Origin: Planctomycetota bacterium
GTDB taxonomy: Bacteria > Planctomycetota > Phycisphaerae > UBA1845
Direction of reading: 5' to 3'
DNA: 64,000 nucleotides
Assembly: GCA_029558835.1 (NCBI GenBank)
Contig: JAKQDH010000163.1
Location: 1-64,000, forward strand
Under the pieces are notes generated by a model. The model was not told the origin of the DNA, ran no database searches, and worked only from the letters and a program-made list of their open reading frames with translations. Positions 54,643 to 63,150 of the stretch are shown piece by piece. The position numbers were made by a program, and so were the translations under genes. Numbering within the stretch: position 1 is the stretch's first letter; each line of letters begins with the position of its first letter.

Positions 54643-56259
54643 CTAGGCCGGGGCGCCGGATGCCTGCTCCTTCTCCGTCAGCTTCTTCGTCGCCTTGCGG
54701 GACACCTGCACGCACGGACGGCAAGCCAGAATCACCGACAGGCCACGATGCTCGATGGCCTTGCGCACCAGCTCAACGTTTCGCTGATGCTGCTTCTTGA
54801 CCGGCTCGATGCGGACAATCTGATCTTCCCGCACGCCCAGCCCCTTCAGCAAGTCCACGAAAGCGTCGCCCGTGACGAACACTTCCTGTCCGCCGGTCAT
54901 GCCGACGGTGGCGTTGTCAAGAATGACGACGGTCATGTTGGCGTCTTCGTGGGCCGCCCCCAGCAAAGGCGTCATGCCCGAATGGCAGAACGTCGAGTCA
55001 CCGATCGTGCAGAGCACAGGGTGGGCGCCCGCCTTGGCCGCCCCCAGTGCCATGCTTACCGACGCTCCCATGTCCACGCAGGACTGCACGGCGTTGTAGG
55101 GCGGCAATGCCCCCAGCGTGTAGCAACCGATGTCGCTGAAGAGTACCCGGTCCATCCCTTCCGTGGCTTCCAGCAAGGCGCTGAACGTGTCGCAGTGCGG
55201 GCAACCGTCACACAAACGCGGCGGGCGACCGGGCAGATCCTCTACCTTCGGCGGCGTGGTCGTCGCCGGCATGCCCAGGGCGGCCCGCACCCGATCGACC
55301 GACAGCTCGCCGTCCGGCGGGAACGCCCCGTCGCGCTTCCCGCGAATGGCCCGACCCGGCACGCCCAACAGGCCGCACAGGTGACTCTCGATGAACGGAT
55401 AGCCGTCCTCGGCCACGAGGACATCCGAGCAGTGATCGATCAACTCGCGGATCAACGGCACCGGCAGGGGGTAGGTCCCGATCTTCAGCAGCGAGTACGA
55501 CGAATCGCTCCCGATGACCTCCCGGACGTAGTTGTGGGCGAGTCCGGCCGCCAGGATGCCGTGCGGCCCGCGCAGCTCCAGCTTGTTGTAGCGCGCATGC
55601 TCCGAGTACTCGCGCAGCGCCGACTGCAAGTCGATCAGACGGCGGAAGCGTCGCCGCGCGTTGACCGGCAGCAACGTCCAGTCCTGCGGCCGGTTGGCGA
55701 GCCGCACGCCACGATCCACCTGCGCCGGCGCGCTCCGCAGCACGTTGGCGCGACTGTGCGCCAGCCGGGTCACCAGCCGGACCAGCACCGGCAGTCCGAT
55801 CCGCTCGGACATCTCAAAGGCCTCGCGCGTCATGTCGTAGCATTCCTGCTGATTGGAAGGCTCGAACATGAGCACCTTGGCGAAATCGCCGTAGTAGCGG
55901 GTGTCCTGCTCGTTCTGCGAGGAGTGCATGCCGGGGTCGTCGGCCACCACGATGACCAACCCGCCGTGGGCCCCCGTGAGGGCGGCGTTCATGAAGGGGT
56001 CGGCCGCCACGTTGAGCCCCACGTGCTTCATGGAGACCAGCGCCCGTTTGCCCGCGAAGGACATGCCCAGGGCTTCCTCCAGGGCGACCTTCTCGTTGGC
56101 CGACCAGCGCGCCGAGAGACCGTCCACGCCGCGCGTCCGTTGCTGAATGAACTCGAGAATCTCGGTGGCGGGGGTGCCTGGATAGGAGAACGCCCCGCTG
56201 ATCCCCGCGTCGAGGGCGCCCAAGGCCACCGCTTCGTCACCCAGGAGAAGTTCCAACAT
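54643..56259 (-). CDS. iorA: Indolepyruvate-type oxidoreductase alpha subunit lacking ferredoxin domain
   Basis: A 538-residue TPP enzyme that decarboxylates aryl- or similar pyruvates and forms acyl-CoA with reduced ferredoxin. The N-terminal domain has GALDAGISGAFSYPGTPATE and the middle SMKHVGLNVAADPFMN. The TPP domain shows RLCDGCPHCDTF, SDIGCYTLGALPPYN and the TPP/Mg motif IGDSTFCHSGMTPLLGAAHE ... DNATVGMTGGQ. Typical IorA proteins continue with a C-terminal pair of [4Fe-4S] motifs (about 600-640 residues in total); here the protein ends with CRPCVQVSRKATKKLTEKEQ and no Cys cluster. ATG at 56259, with GAGGG upstream. The downstream gene is the IorB fusion. Confidence 0.9.
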   Translation of the reverse strand: MLELLLGDEAVALGALDAGISGAFSYPGTPATEILEFIQQRTRGVDGLSARWSANEKVALEEALGMSFAGKRALVSMKHVGLNVAADPFMNAALTGAHGGLVIVVADDPGMHSSQNEQDTRYYGDFAKVLMFEPSNQQECYDMTREAFEMSERIGLPVLVRLVTRLAHSRANVLRSAPAQVDRGVRLANRPQDWTLLPVNARRRFRRLIDLQSALREYSEHARYNKLELRGPHGILAAGLAHNYVREVIGSDSSYSLLKIGTYPLPVPLIRELIDHCSDVLVAEDGYPFIESHLCGLLGVPGRAIRGKRDGAFPPDGELSVDRVRAALGMPATTTPPKVEDLPGRPPRLCDGCPHCDTFSALLEATEGMDRVLFSDIGCYTLGALPPYNAVQSCVDMGASVSMALGAAKAGAHPVLCTIGDSTFCHSGMTPLLGAAHEDANMTVVILDNATVGMTGGQEVFVTGDAFVDLLKGLGVREDQIVRIEPVKKQHQRNVELVRKAIEHRGLSVILACRPCVQVSRKATKKLTEKEQASGAPA

Positions 56260-56430
56260 GATGTCAACCCTCTTGCGTGCGTCGGAGGCCCGCCGTCCCC
56301 GAGCCGACCGTGCGAGCCCAGTGAACCTCCAAGCCGAATGGGGACAGCGGCGTTGCCACGACCGACAGCCCGCCCTGTGAGCGCAGCGTCAGCGCCGCCA
56401 CCGCCTTCCCAGACCAGCAGACAGATGCTG

Positions 56431-56447
56431 AGCATATTCTGTGCCAG
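56431..56447 (-). promoter_or_regulatory. iorA: Candidate sigma-54 promoter (overlapping sigma-70 site) before iorA
   Basis: On the minus strand CTGGCACAGAATATGCT, close to the sigma-54 consensus TGGCACG-N4-TTGCW: the -24 GG and -12 GC are exactly 10 bases apart and only two conserved positions deviate. Transcription would start near 56420. An alternative sigma-70 reading, TTGACT (56453-56458), 16 bases, TATGCT (56431-56436), overlaps it. The 550-base space between iorA and aceE holds no gene; a weak TACAAT at 56708-56713 could serve aceE. Confidence 0.5.
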
Positions 56448-56813
56448 CCTGGAGTCAACGCGTCCGCCCCCGGCGCTGAGAGCTTGGGCTGTCTGTGGAC
56501 GGACGCGGGACGCTCCGCAGCGCGCCTGCAAACGTCGAGACTACGGTGCTGCTCGCCGCCGGTCGATACCCTACCCACCACCGGGTCAACAAACGGTAGC
56601 GGCGGCGGTGGTGGTCCAGGTCGCAGCCGGGCCTCTTTGCTGCGTTGCGTCAGCAGGGATCTCAAACCCAGGCCCCCACGGGCCTGCACCGCGGGCGCCC
56701 GGAACATTACAATCCCGCGCCGTTGCCTGGCCGGAGACCATCTGAGGCATTGTCCGCTCACACGGGCCGCCGGTCGGGTGGGTAACCATTTGTGCCTGAA
56801 ACGGGAAACGGCC

Positions 56814-59612
56814 ATGCCCTTCGCCACTTTGACGGACACCGACCCCGCGGAAACCCAGGATTGGATCGACTCACTGCGCGGCGTGGCACAGGCTGCCGGG
56901 GTGCAACGCGCCCAGTACCTCCTCGCGCGGCTCATCGCCTGGGGGCAGCAGCACAACATCGTGGCACCCTTCACGGCCAAGACCCCCTACGTGAACACGA
57001 TCCCCCCGGCCGAGCAACCTGCCTATCCCGGCGACCGGGAGATTGAACGCCGCATCAAGAGCTACGTCCGCTGGAACGCCATGGCTATGGTGGTCCGCGC
57101 CAACCGGCGGTCCGACGGCATCGGGGGGCACATCTCCACCTACGCCTCGGCGGCCACCCTGCTGGAGGTCGGGTTCAACCACTTCTTTCGGGGGTGCACG
57201 GAGGAACCGGCGGGGGACCAGGTCTTCTTTCAGGGGCACGCGGCCCCCGGAATCTACGCCCGGGCCTACCTCGAACACCGGTTGCACGCCAGGCAACTGC
57301 GCAACTTCCGGCGGGAACTGGCCGACGGTGGGGGGCTGTCGTCGTACCCGCACCCCTGGTTGATGCCGGACTTCTGGCAGTTCCCCACGGTGTCGATGGG
57401 GCTGGGCCCGATCAACGCGATCTACCAGGCGCGGTTCAACCGCTACCTGCACGATCGCGGGCTTACCGACACCTCGGCGTGCCGGGTCTGGGCGTTCCTC
57501 GGCGACGGGGAGATGGACGAGCCGGAGTCGCTCGGCGCCATCACGCTGGCCGCCCGCGAGGAGTTGGACAACCTGACGTTGGTCATCAACTGCAATCTCC
57601 AGCGTCTCGACGGGCCGGTGCGCGGGAACGGCAACATCATCCAAGAACTGGAAGGAGCGTTCCGCGGGGCAGGGTGGAACGTCATCAAGGTCATCTGGGG
57701 CGAGGACTGGGACCCGTTGCTGGCCGCGGACACGGACGGCGCGCTCGTGGACCGCATGAACCAGTCGCTGGACGGCGAGTTGCAGAAGTACACGGTGGAG
57801 TCCGGCGCCTACATCCGGGAGAAGTTCTTCGGAACCGACCGGCGGCTGTTGAAGCTCGTGGAACACTTGTCGGATGAGCAGCTTCAGAAGCTGCGTCTGG
57901 GCGGTCACGATCCCGAGAAGGTCCACGCCGCGTACCGGGCGGCCGTGGAGCACCGGGGCCGACCGACCGTCATCCTCGCACGTACGATCAAAGGCTACGG
58001 GCTGGGCGAGGCGGGCGAGGGCCGCAACATCACCCACCAGCAGAAGAAGCTCGATTTCGACGAGCTGCGCCACTTCCGCGATCGTTTCAACGTGCCGATT
58101 CCCGATGACCAGCTTGAGGATGCCCCGTTCTATCGCCCCGGGCCCGAAAGTCGGGAGTACAAGTACCTGATGGAGCGCCGCGCGGCGTTGGGTGGGTTCG
58201 TGCCCCGGCGGCAGGTGCGCGTCGCTTCGCTACCACCGCCCGAGCGTGACCTTTTCGAGGAATTCCTCACGGGCAGTGGTGACCGGGAAGCGTCCACGAC
58301 CATGGCGCTGGTGCGTATGCTGGGGAAGCTGCTGGGTGATCCCGCGCTGGGGAAGTACATCGTACCGATCGTTCCCGACGAGGCGCGCACGTTCGGCCTC
58401 GAGGGGCTCTTTCGCAAGTACGCCATCTACGCCCACCGCGGCCAGCGCTATGAACCGGTCGATTCCCACCTGTTGCTGTACTACCGCGAGAGCCAGGACG
58501 GGCAGATCCTCGAGGAGGGCATCACGGAGGCCGGCTCGATGGCGTCTTTCACGGCGGCCGGCACCGCCGGGGCCACGCACGGTGTCCCCACGATCCCATT
58601 CTACCTGTTCTACTCCATGTTCGGCTTCCAGAGGATCGGCGACTTCGCCTGGGCGTGCGGCGACGCCCGTGCCCGCGGCTTCCTGGTGGGCTGCACGTCG
58701 GGGCGCACCACGCTGGCCGGCGAGGGGCTCCAGCACCAGGATGGGCACAGCCACCTGCTGGGCAGCACGATCCCGAACCTCGTTGCCTACGACCCGGCCT
58801 TCGCGTTCGAGATTGCCCTCATCGTCCGGGACGGCATCCGCCGCATGTTCCAGGAGCGGGAGCCGGTGTTCTACTACCTGACCGTCGGCAACGAGCCGTA
58901 CGCTCAGCCGCCGATGCCTGCCGGGGTGGAAGAGGGTGTCCTGCGTGGCCTGTACAAGTACCGCCCGGCCGACCACCCGGAAGGCAAGGCCCGCGTGCAC
59001 CTGCTGGGGAGCGGGGCGATCCTGCGCGAGGCCCTGAAGGCGCAGAAGTTGCTCGCGGAGCAGTTCAATGTGGCCGCCAACGTGTGGAGCGCGACGAGCT
59101 ACCTGTTGCTGCGCCGTGAGGCGCTCGCGTGCGAACGCTGGAACCTGTTGCATCCCGGCGAGCCCCCGCGCGTTCCGTACGTCACGAAGGTGCTGAGCGC
59201 GGAGCCGTTCCCCGTGATCGCCACGAGCGACTACATGCGGGCCGTGCCGGACATGATCGCCCGGTGGGTGCCGTCCGCACGCTCCGCCCGGCCCGATGGG
59301 CCGGTTCCACCCGGCGGGTCGGTTCCGTCCGGCGAGTCTGTGCCACTCGGCGGCGGGTTCGTATCTCTCGGCACCGACGGCTTTGGTCGCAGTGAGGCCC
59401 GGGCGGAGCTGCGCGACTACTTCGAGATCGACGCGCGCTACGTGGCCCTGGCCGCCCTCCGCGAGCTGGCCCGCCTGGGGCAATACCCCCCGGCCGACCT
59501 GCCCGACGCGGTCCGCGCCGTCGGTCTCGACCCCAACAAGCCCGATCCGACTCAACCGCCGCTACGGCGTGGCGCGGGCGTCCCGACCGTGCGGGAACCC
59601 AACCGGGTATGA
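56814..59612 (+). CDS. aceE: Homodimeric pyruvate dehydrogenase E1 component
   Basis: A 932-residue TPP-dependent E1 of the AceE type, which decarboxylates pyruvate and reductively acetylates the E2 lipoyl domain. Family motifs: GGHISTYASAATLLEVGFNH, SMGLGPINAIYQARFNRYL, the TPP motif GDGEMDEPESLG ... NCNLQRLDGPVRGN, and VLGTDGFG-like FVSLGTDGFGRSEARAELRD. A Pro/Gly/Ser-rich insertion at about 819-848 (GPVPPGG, SVPSGES, SVPLGGG) splits the usual run before the GTDGFGRS motif. Start ATG 56814 with GGGA upstream. No E2 or E3 gene follows; it is divergent from iorA. Confidence 0.92.
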   Translation: MPFATLTDTDPAETQDWIDSLRGVAQAAGVQRAQYLLARLIAWGQQHNIVAPFTAKTPYVNTIPPAEQPAYPGDREIERRIKSYVRWNAMAMVVRANRRSDGIGGHISTYASAATLLEVGFNHFFRGCTEEPAGDQVFFQGHAAPGIYARAYLEHRLHARQLRNFRRELADGGGLSSYPHPWLMPDFWQFPTVSMGLGPINAIYQARFNRYLHDRGLTDTSACRVWAFLGDGEMDEPESLGAITLAAREELDNLTLVINCNLQRLDGPVRGNGNIIQELEGAFRGAGWNVIKVIWGEDWDPLLAADTDGALVDRMNQSLDGELQKYTVESGAYIREKFFGTDRRLLKLVEHLSDEQLQKLRLGGHDPEKVHAAYRAAVEHRGRPTVILARTIKGYGLGEAGEGRNITHQQKKLDFDELRHFRDRFNVPIPDDQLEDAPFYRPGPESREYKYLMERRAALGGFVPRRQVRVASLPPPERDLFEEFLTGSGDREASTTMALVRMLGKLLGDPALGKYIVPIVPDEARTFGLEGLFRKYAIYAHRGQRYEPVDSHLLLYYRESQDGQILEEGITEAGSMASFTAAGTAGATHGVPTIPFYLFYSMFGFQRIGDFAWACGDARARGFLVGCTSGRTTLAGEGLQHQDGHSHLLGSTIPNLVAYDPAFAFEIALIVRDGIRRMFQEREPVFYYLTVGNEPYAQPPMPAGVEEGVLRGLYKYRPADHPEGKARVHLLGSGAILREALKAQKLLAEQFNVAANVWSATSYLLLRREALACERWNLLHPGEPPRVPYVTKVLSAEPFPVIATSDYMRAVPDMIARWVPSARSARPDGPVPPGGSVPSGESVPLGGGFVSLGTDGFGRSEARAELRDYFEIDARYVALAALRELARLGQYPPADLPDAVRAVGLDPNKPDPTQPPLRRGAGVPTVREPNRV

Positions 59613-59703
59613 CGGGGTCATCCCGTCCGTGACTGGACGCTGAGCCGCGTGCCACGGCGTCGCGCCTGACTGCATCATGTCGACCCGGGACGCGCGGCCG
59701 GCG

Positions 59704-60276
59704 TTACGTGTTCCACGTCGGCCGCGTGCCGGCGTAGAAGCGGAGCTGCCGAAACAGGAAGTGGCGGCGGGCGATAAGTCGTTCCAGGGACTCAATCGTC
59801 TCTTCGCTCAGTCGTCCCGAGTGGCGGAGATTGATCAGTTCCTCGTGCAGTTCGTGCCAGCGTCGAGTCCCTGCCAGCTTCCGCTTCCGCTTGGGGTCAC
59901 GCTCCTCCAGCAGCCGACGGACCTGGTCCTCGATGTGCCGGAGTTCCACGACCACGGCCCGCGTCGCCACGTCCAGCTTCTGCTCGGGCCTGGGAGACGG
60001 GATCTCGGGACCGGCGGGCAGGGGCTCGGCAAACAGTTCCAGGGAGCCCGCGTCGTCTGCCTTCTCGTCAGCAAGATCCGCGGGCACGGCGGGTACCGCG
60101 CCCTGCCCCACTTCAGGGACTCCCTCAGGTACCTCGACGAGGCACGAGTCCGCGGGCTCCGGCGACTCGTCCTCGGCCCACTCCGCGTCCGGCTCGAGCG
60201 GCGCGTCGGACGCATCTCGCCCGGCAGTCGGCTCGGATTCGGCGCCCACGCCATCATTCGGTGAGTCCGTCAGCAT
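59704..60276 (-). CDS. Hypothetical protein, acidic N-terminus and helical C-terminus
   Basis: A 190-residue cytosolic-looking protein. The first 95 residues are acidic, Pro/Ala/Glu rich and probably disordered. From about residue 100 a charged helical region follows (VVVELRHIEDQVRRLLEERD, then KRKRKLAG), then HELHEELINLRHSGRLSEET, and a basic aromatic end. AAGGA stands 9 bases before the ATG at 60276. It might be a small DNA- or protein-binding adaptor; no family is recognised. Confidence 0.6.
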   Translation of the reverse strand: MLTDSPNDGVGAESEPTAGRDASDAPLEPDAEWAEDESPEPADSCLVEVPEGVPEVGQGAVPAVPADLADEKADDAGSLELFAEPLPAGPEIPSPRPEQKLDVATRAVVVELRHIEDQVRRLLEERDPKRKRKLAGTRRWHELHEELINLRHSGRLSEETIESLERLIARRHFLFRQLRFYAGTRPTWNT

Positions 60277-60313
60277 AAGCACGCGTCCTTAACCCAGGCT
60301 GACCCCGTACTTA

Positions 60314-60450
60314 CATGTCCAGCGTCTTCGGCGTTGCGGGTGCCGTGGTTACCCGCGACGGCCGTCGCGGGTAAGCATGCCTCCGCGGCCGCGGCACATG
60401 CCCACCCCGTCTGTGGCGGGTGAGGGCTTGGCACCCACGCTGGGCACGTA
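60314..60450. repeat. Interspersed repeat, family B
   Basis: AGCGTCTTCGGCGTTGCGGG, GGCCGTCGCGGGTAAGCATG, CCTCCGCGG, GGCACATGCCCACCCCG and a GGCACCCACGC end. It separates the hypothetical gene from pyrD. Confidence 0.75.
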
Positions 60451-60487
60451 CCTTCGAACAAAGGTCAAGACCGATTTCACGTTGCGG

Positions 60488-61444
60488 TCAGTGCAACCGC
60501 CCGATCAGTTCCCGCACGCTCCGCAGTCCCTTCCGGTCAACGTACTCCCGCAGCCCCGCACATAGGGTCTTGGGCACCGCGGGGTTGACGAACAGCGCGG
60601 TCCCCACGGCCACGGCCGTTGCCCCGGCCAACAGAAACTCCACGACATCCTGCCACGTCGTCACGCCGCCCATCCCGATGACCGGCACGCTGGCGTCCCG
60701 TGCGACCCGCGTGTACACCCGATGCACCATCGCCAATGCCACCGGCTTGATGGCCGGGCCCGACAGCCCCCCGCACCGGTTGGCCAGGATCGGCGCCTGC
60801 GCCTCGATGTTGATCGCCATGCCCTGGAGCGTGTTAATCAACGAGAGGGCGTCGGCGCCGGCGGCGACGGCCGCGGTGGCCGTGGCGGTGATGTCCGTGA
60901 CGTTAGGTGACAGCTTGACGATCAGCTTCGCATTCCGGACGTGGGGGCGCACGGCCGTAACGAGGGCGTGCAAGCGCTGGGGGTCCGTCCCGAAATCCAG
61001 CCCGTCCACCACGTTGGGGCAGGACACGTTCAGCTCGATGCCCCGCACGCAGTCGCAGGCGTCGAGGCGCTCACAGGCGGCCACGTAGTCCTCCACCCGA
61101 TGCCCGGCCACGTTGACGATGACGACCGTGCGGGCCGTGCGCAGGTAGGGGACCTTCTCCTTCAGGAAGCGTTCCAACCCGACGTTCGCCAGCCCGATGG
61201 CGTTCAGCATGCCGGAGCAGGTCTCGACCGCCCGCGGCGGCGGATTCCCCCGGCGCGGCTCTACGGTGACGGATTTCGTGACGAATGCCCCGAGAGTGCC
61301 CAGGTCCAGGAAGGCCGCCAGCTCCGAGCCGTAACCGCTGGTGCCGGAGGCCGTCAGGATCGGGTTGCGCAGGGTGAGCCCCGCCAGGTCCACGGACAAG
61401 TCCACGGCGGTAGCCGGCATGCTGCTCATGACCGGCAGCATCAT
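60488..61444 (-). CDS. pyrD: Dihydroorotate dehydrogenase, class 1B-like
   Basis: About 318 residues of an FMN barrel enzyme oxidising dihydroorotate to orotate in pyrimidine synthesis. NPILTASGTSGYGSELA begins the barrel, and ELNVSCPNVVDGLDFGTD contains the catalytic Cys typical of class 1, with the GTD typical of class 1B, rather than the Ser of class 2. LSLINTLQGMAI and VPVIGMGGVTTWQDVVEFLL complete the FMN site. Several in-frame Met codons (61444, 61441, 61429, 61420) could start it; none has a clear ribosome site. Class 1B enzymes normally need the Fe-S/FAD subunit PyrK, which is not in the window. Confidence 0.92.
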   Translation of the reverse strand: MMLPVMSSMPATAVDLSVDLAGLTLRNPILTASGTSGYGSELAAFLDLGTLGAFVTKSVTVEPRRGNPPPRAVETCSGMLNAIGLANVGLERFLKEKVPYLRTARTVVIVNVAGHRVEDYVAACERLDACDCVRGIELNVSCPNVVDGLDFGTDPQRLHALVTAVRPHVRNAKLIVKLSPNVTDITATATAAVAAGADALSLINTLQGMAINIEAQAPILANRCGGLSGPAIKPVALAMVHRVYTRVARDASVPVIGMGGVTTWQDVVEFLLAGATAVAVGTALFVNPAVPKTLCAGLREYVDRKGLRSVRELIGRLH

Positions 61445-61506
61445 GCCGGGGCGGGGCTGTGTCAACGGTCTGCGGCGGGCACCGCGGCGCCGCAAACCGG
61501 ATACGC

Positions 61507-61534
61507 TGGACGTTCCTGGGACACGCAGTACAAT
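61507..61534 (+). promoter_or_regulatory. coaD: Sigma-70 promoter of coaD
   Basis: TGGACG (61507-61512), 16 bases, TACAAT (61529-61534). Start near 61541, followed by GGGAGAA and the ATG at 61566. Confidence 0.55.
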
Positions 61535-61565
61535 GGGCGCCGTGCCGGAGCATGGGAGAACGTCG

Positions 61566-62078
61566 ATGTCCGCGTGCGGCGATTTGCTGGCGATCTTCCC
61601 CGGGGCGTTCGATCCGGTTACCCACGGGCACCTCAACATCATCGAGCGGGGGGCGCGGTTGTTCGACCGCCTGCTGGTGGCCGTCGGTGTCAACCCGACC
61701 AAGATCGAAGTCTTCACCCCGGATGAGCGCAAGCAGATGCTCATCGAGCACACTCGGCACCTGCCCAACGTTGAGGTGCACACGTACACCGGGCTGACGG
61801 CCCGCTATGCCCGCGAGATCGGCGCGCGGGTGATCCTGCGCGGCATTCGCGACAACGTCGATCTGCACGCCGAACTCGAAATCGCCAACACGAACCTCAT
61901 CATCGGCGGCATCGAGACCATCTTCCTGATGACCAGCCACGAGCATGTGCTGACGTCGAGTACGCTCATCCGCCAGATCGTCGAGATCGGTGGCTACGAC
62001 GTTCAGCGTCTCGCCCAACTGGTCCCGCCCGACGTGGCGGTCAAGCTCAAGGCACGTTTCGGCGGTGGAGGAGAGTAA
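61566..62078 (+). CDS. coaD: Phosphopantetheine adenylyltransferase
   Basis: A 170-residue nucleotidyltransferase making dephospho-CoA from 4'-phosphopantetheine and ATP. Typical motifs: IFPGAFDPVTHGHLNII with the TxGH ATP site, AVGVNPTKIEVFTPDER, ILRGIRDNVD and the late signature SSTLIRQIVEIGG. Length is close to the usual 160. The ATG at 61566 follows GGGAGAA by 5 bases, with a clear promoter before it. It is divergent from pyrD and stands alone. Confidence 0.95.
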   Translation: MSACGDLLAIFPGAFDPVTHGHLNIIERGARLFDRLLVAVGVNPTKIEVFTPDERKQMLIEHTRHLPNVEVHTYTGLTARYAREIGARVILRGIRDNVDLHAELEIANTNLIIGGIETIFLMTSHEHVLTSSTLIRQIVEIGGYDVQRLAQLVPPDVAVKLKARFGGGGE

Positions 62079-62282
62079 CGTCTCCCGGTGGCAAGTGCTT
62101 CGAGCGCGAGTGCACCACCATGCGCCACCCGTGTTCGCGGTTCAAACCGCCGGCGCTCAATCGTGCACGGTGGTTCCGACGCCAACTAGAAAATGGGCCG
62201 ACAGCGGCGGCTGCGCAAGCTACACAGGGTAGAATAGCGACCTTGCCGGTTTGGACAACTGCCGGGGTCTGACAGAGAGTAC

Positions 62283-62456
62283 GTGTTTAGCGTCTTCGGC
62301 GTTGTGGGTGCCATGCTTTCCCGCGACTGCGGTCACGGGCGTTGTGGGTGCCATGCTTTCCCGTGACTGCGGTCGCGGGTAAGCATGCCTCTGCGGACGC
62401 GGCACATGCCCACCCCCGCCTGGGGCGGGGGTGGGCATGGCACCCACGCTAAACAG
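62283..62456. repeat. Interspersed repeat, family B with an internal tandem duplication
   Basis: Contains two adjacent near-identical copies of the unit GTTGTGGGTGCCATGCTTTC (near 62302 and 62340) followed by the remaining family B parts: GGTCGCGGGTAAGCATGCCT, GGCACATGCCCACCCCCGCC, and the end GGCATGGCACCCACGC. The duplication includes the palindromic C-rich/G-rich part. Flanking DNA 62079-62623 shows no gene. Confidence 0.8.
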
Positions 62457-62623
62457 GTACGGCAGAGAATGCCAGACCCAACTTCGTCCGTCAGTTTGGG
62501 TATTCTGGTACGCTCCTGCGCGGTGCTGTCGTCATGGCCGGAGAAGCGCCGTCGGCGTGCGGCCCCGCTGCCGCCGTCCGCCGGTGCGTACACGCACATC
62601 CGAGGCCCTGACCGAGCCGACCG

Positions 62624-62652
62624 TTGACAGGACACGGCACACCGCCTACGGT
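62624..62652 (+). promoter_or_regulatory. Candidate promoter of the small lipoprotein gene
   Basis: A perfect TTGACA (62624-62629), 17 bases and a weak TACGGT (62647-62652). The leader to the ATG at 62738 would be about 80 bases. Confidence 0.35.
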
Positions 62653-62737
62653 AGCAGCGTGCAGAATTGGCGCGGCCGGCGGCATTGAGCCGACCGCGGT
62701 GGATCACATCGAAACGCCAGAAGGGAGGAGTTGCGGT

Positions 62738-62971
62738 ATGAGAAGGCGAATGCTGCGTACGTGGTACCGCCGTGTGAGCCTGGTGCTGCTGGCGGTGTTG
62801 CTGCCGTTGGCGAGTGGGTGCGAGTGGGGACAGATTACTGCCACCACGACGACGACACTGGATACCCGGCAGATTGTCATCGGCTTGGTGCAGTCCGCGT
62901 TGATTACACCGCTGAACAACGCCGTCAACAACGCGGTCAACAACTTCTTCGACCGGATCGACGACGATTGA
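62738..62971 (+). CDS. Small lipoprotein
   Basis: A 77-residue lipoprotein with a basic start (MRRRMLRTWYRR), a hydrophobic segment and a lipobox LASGC. The mature part is only about 50 residues and repeats NNAV twice (NNAVNNAVNNFF), suggesting an amphipathic helix. The ATG at 62738 has AGGGAGGAG directly upstream, among the strongest ribosome sites here. The same-strand neighbour at 63151 is an outer-membrane barrel, so an envelope role is likely. No family recognised. Confidence 0.75.
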   Translation: MRRRMLRTWYRRVSLVLLAVLLPLASGCEWGQITATTTTTLDTRQIVIGLVQSALITPLNNAVNNAVNNFFDRIDDD

Positions 62972-63150
62972 GTGATGGTGCGCGCTTCGGCACCGCGGGT
63001 CTTACCCGTAAACCGCGCGGGGTTGGGCTTAAGGCCGGCGTTGCCGGTTGCGCGTTCGCGCACGTACAGCAGGGCAGGTGACTGGGAAACCGAATCTGAC
63101 GTGGTGCCGATGCGGTGCGGCCGCACACATCACGCGAGGTGAGCACAACA

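Noticed and set aside
53084-56745. Long plus-strand frames (520 and 712 residues)
   Set aside because: They are antisense to iorA and the IorB-ACD fusion and contain no recognisable motif.
61460-61465. TTGACA on the minus strand as a pyrD promoter
   Set aside because: Its -10 would fall inside the proposed start codons and matches the consensus poorly.
62283-62456. Possible CRISPR-like repeats
   Set aside because: The repeated units are dispersed, in both orientations, irregular in spacing, and no cas gene is present.
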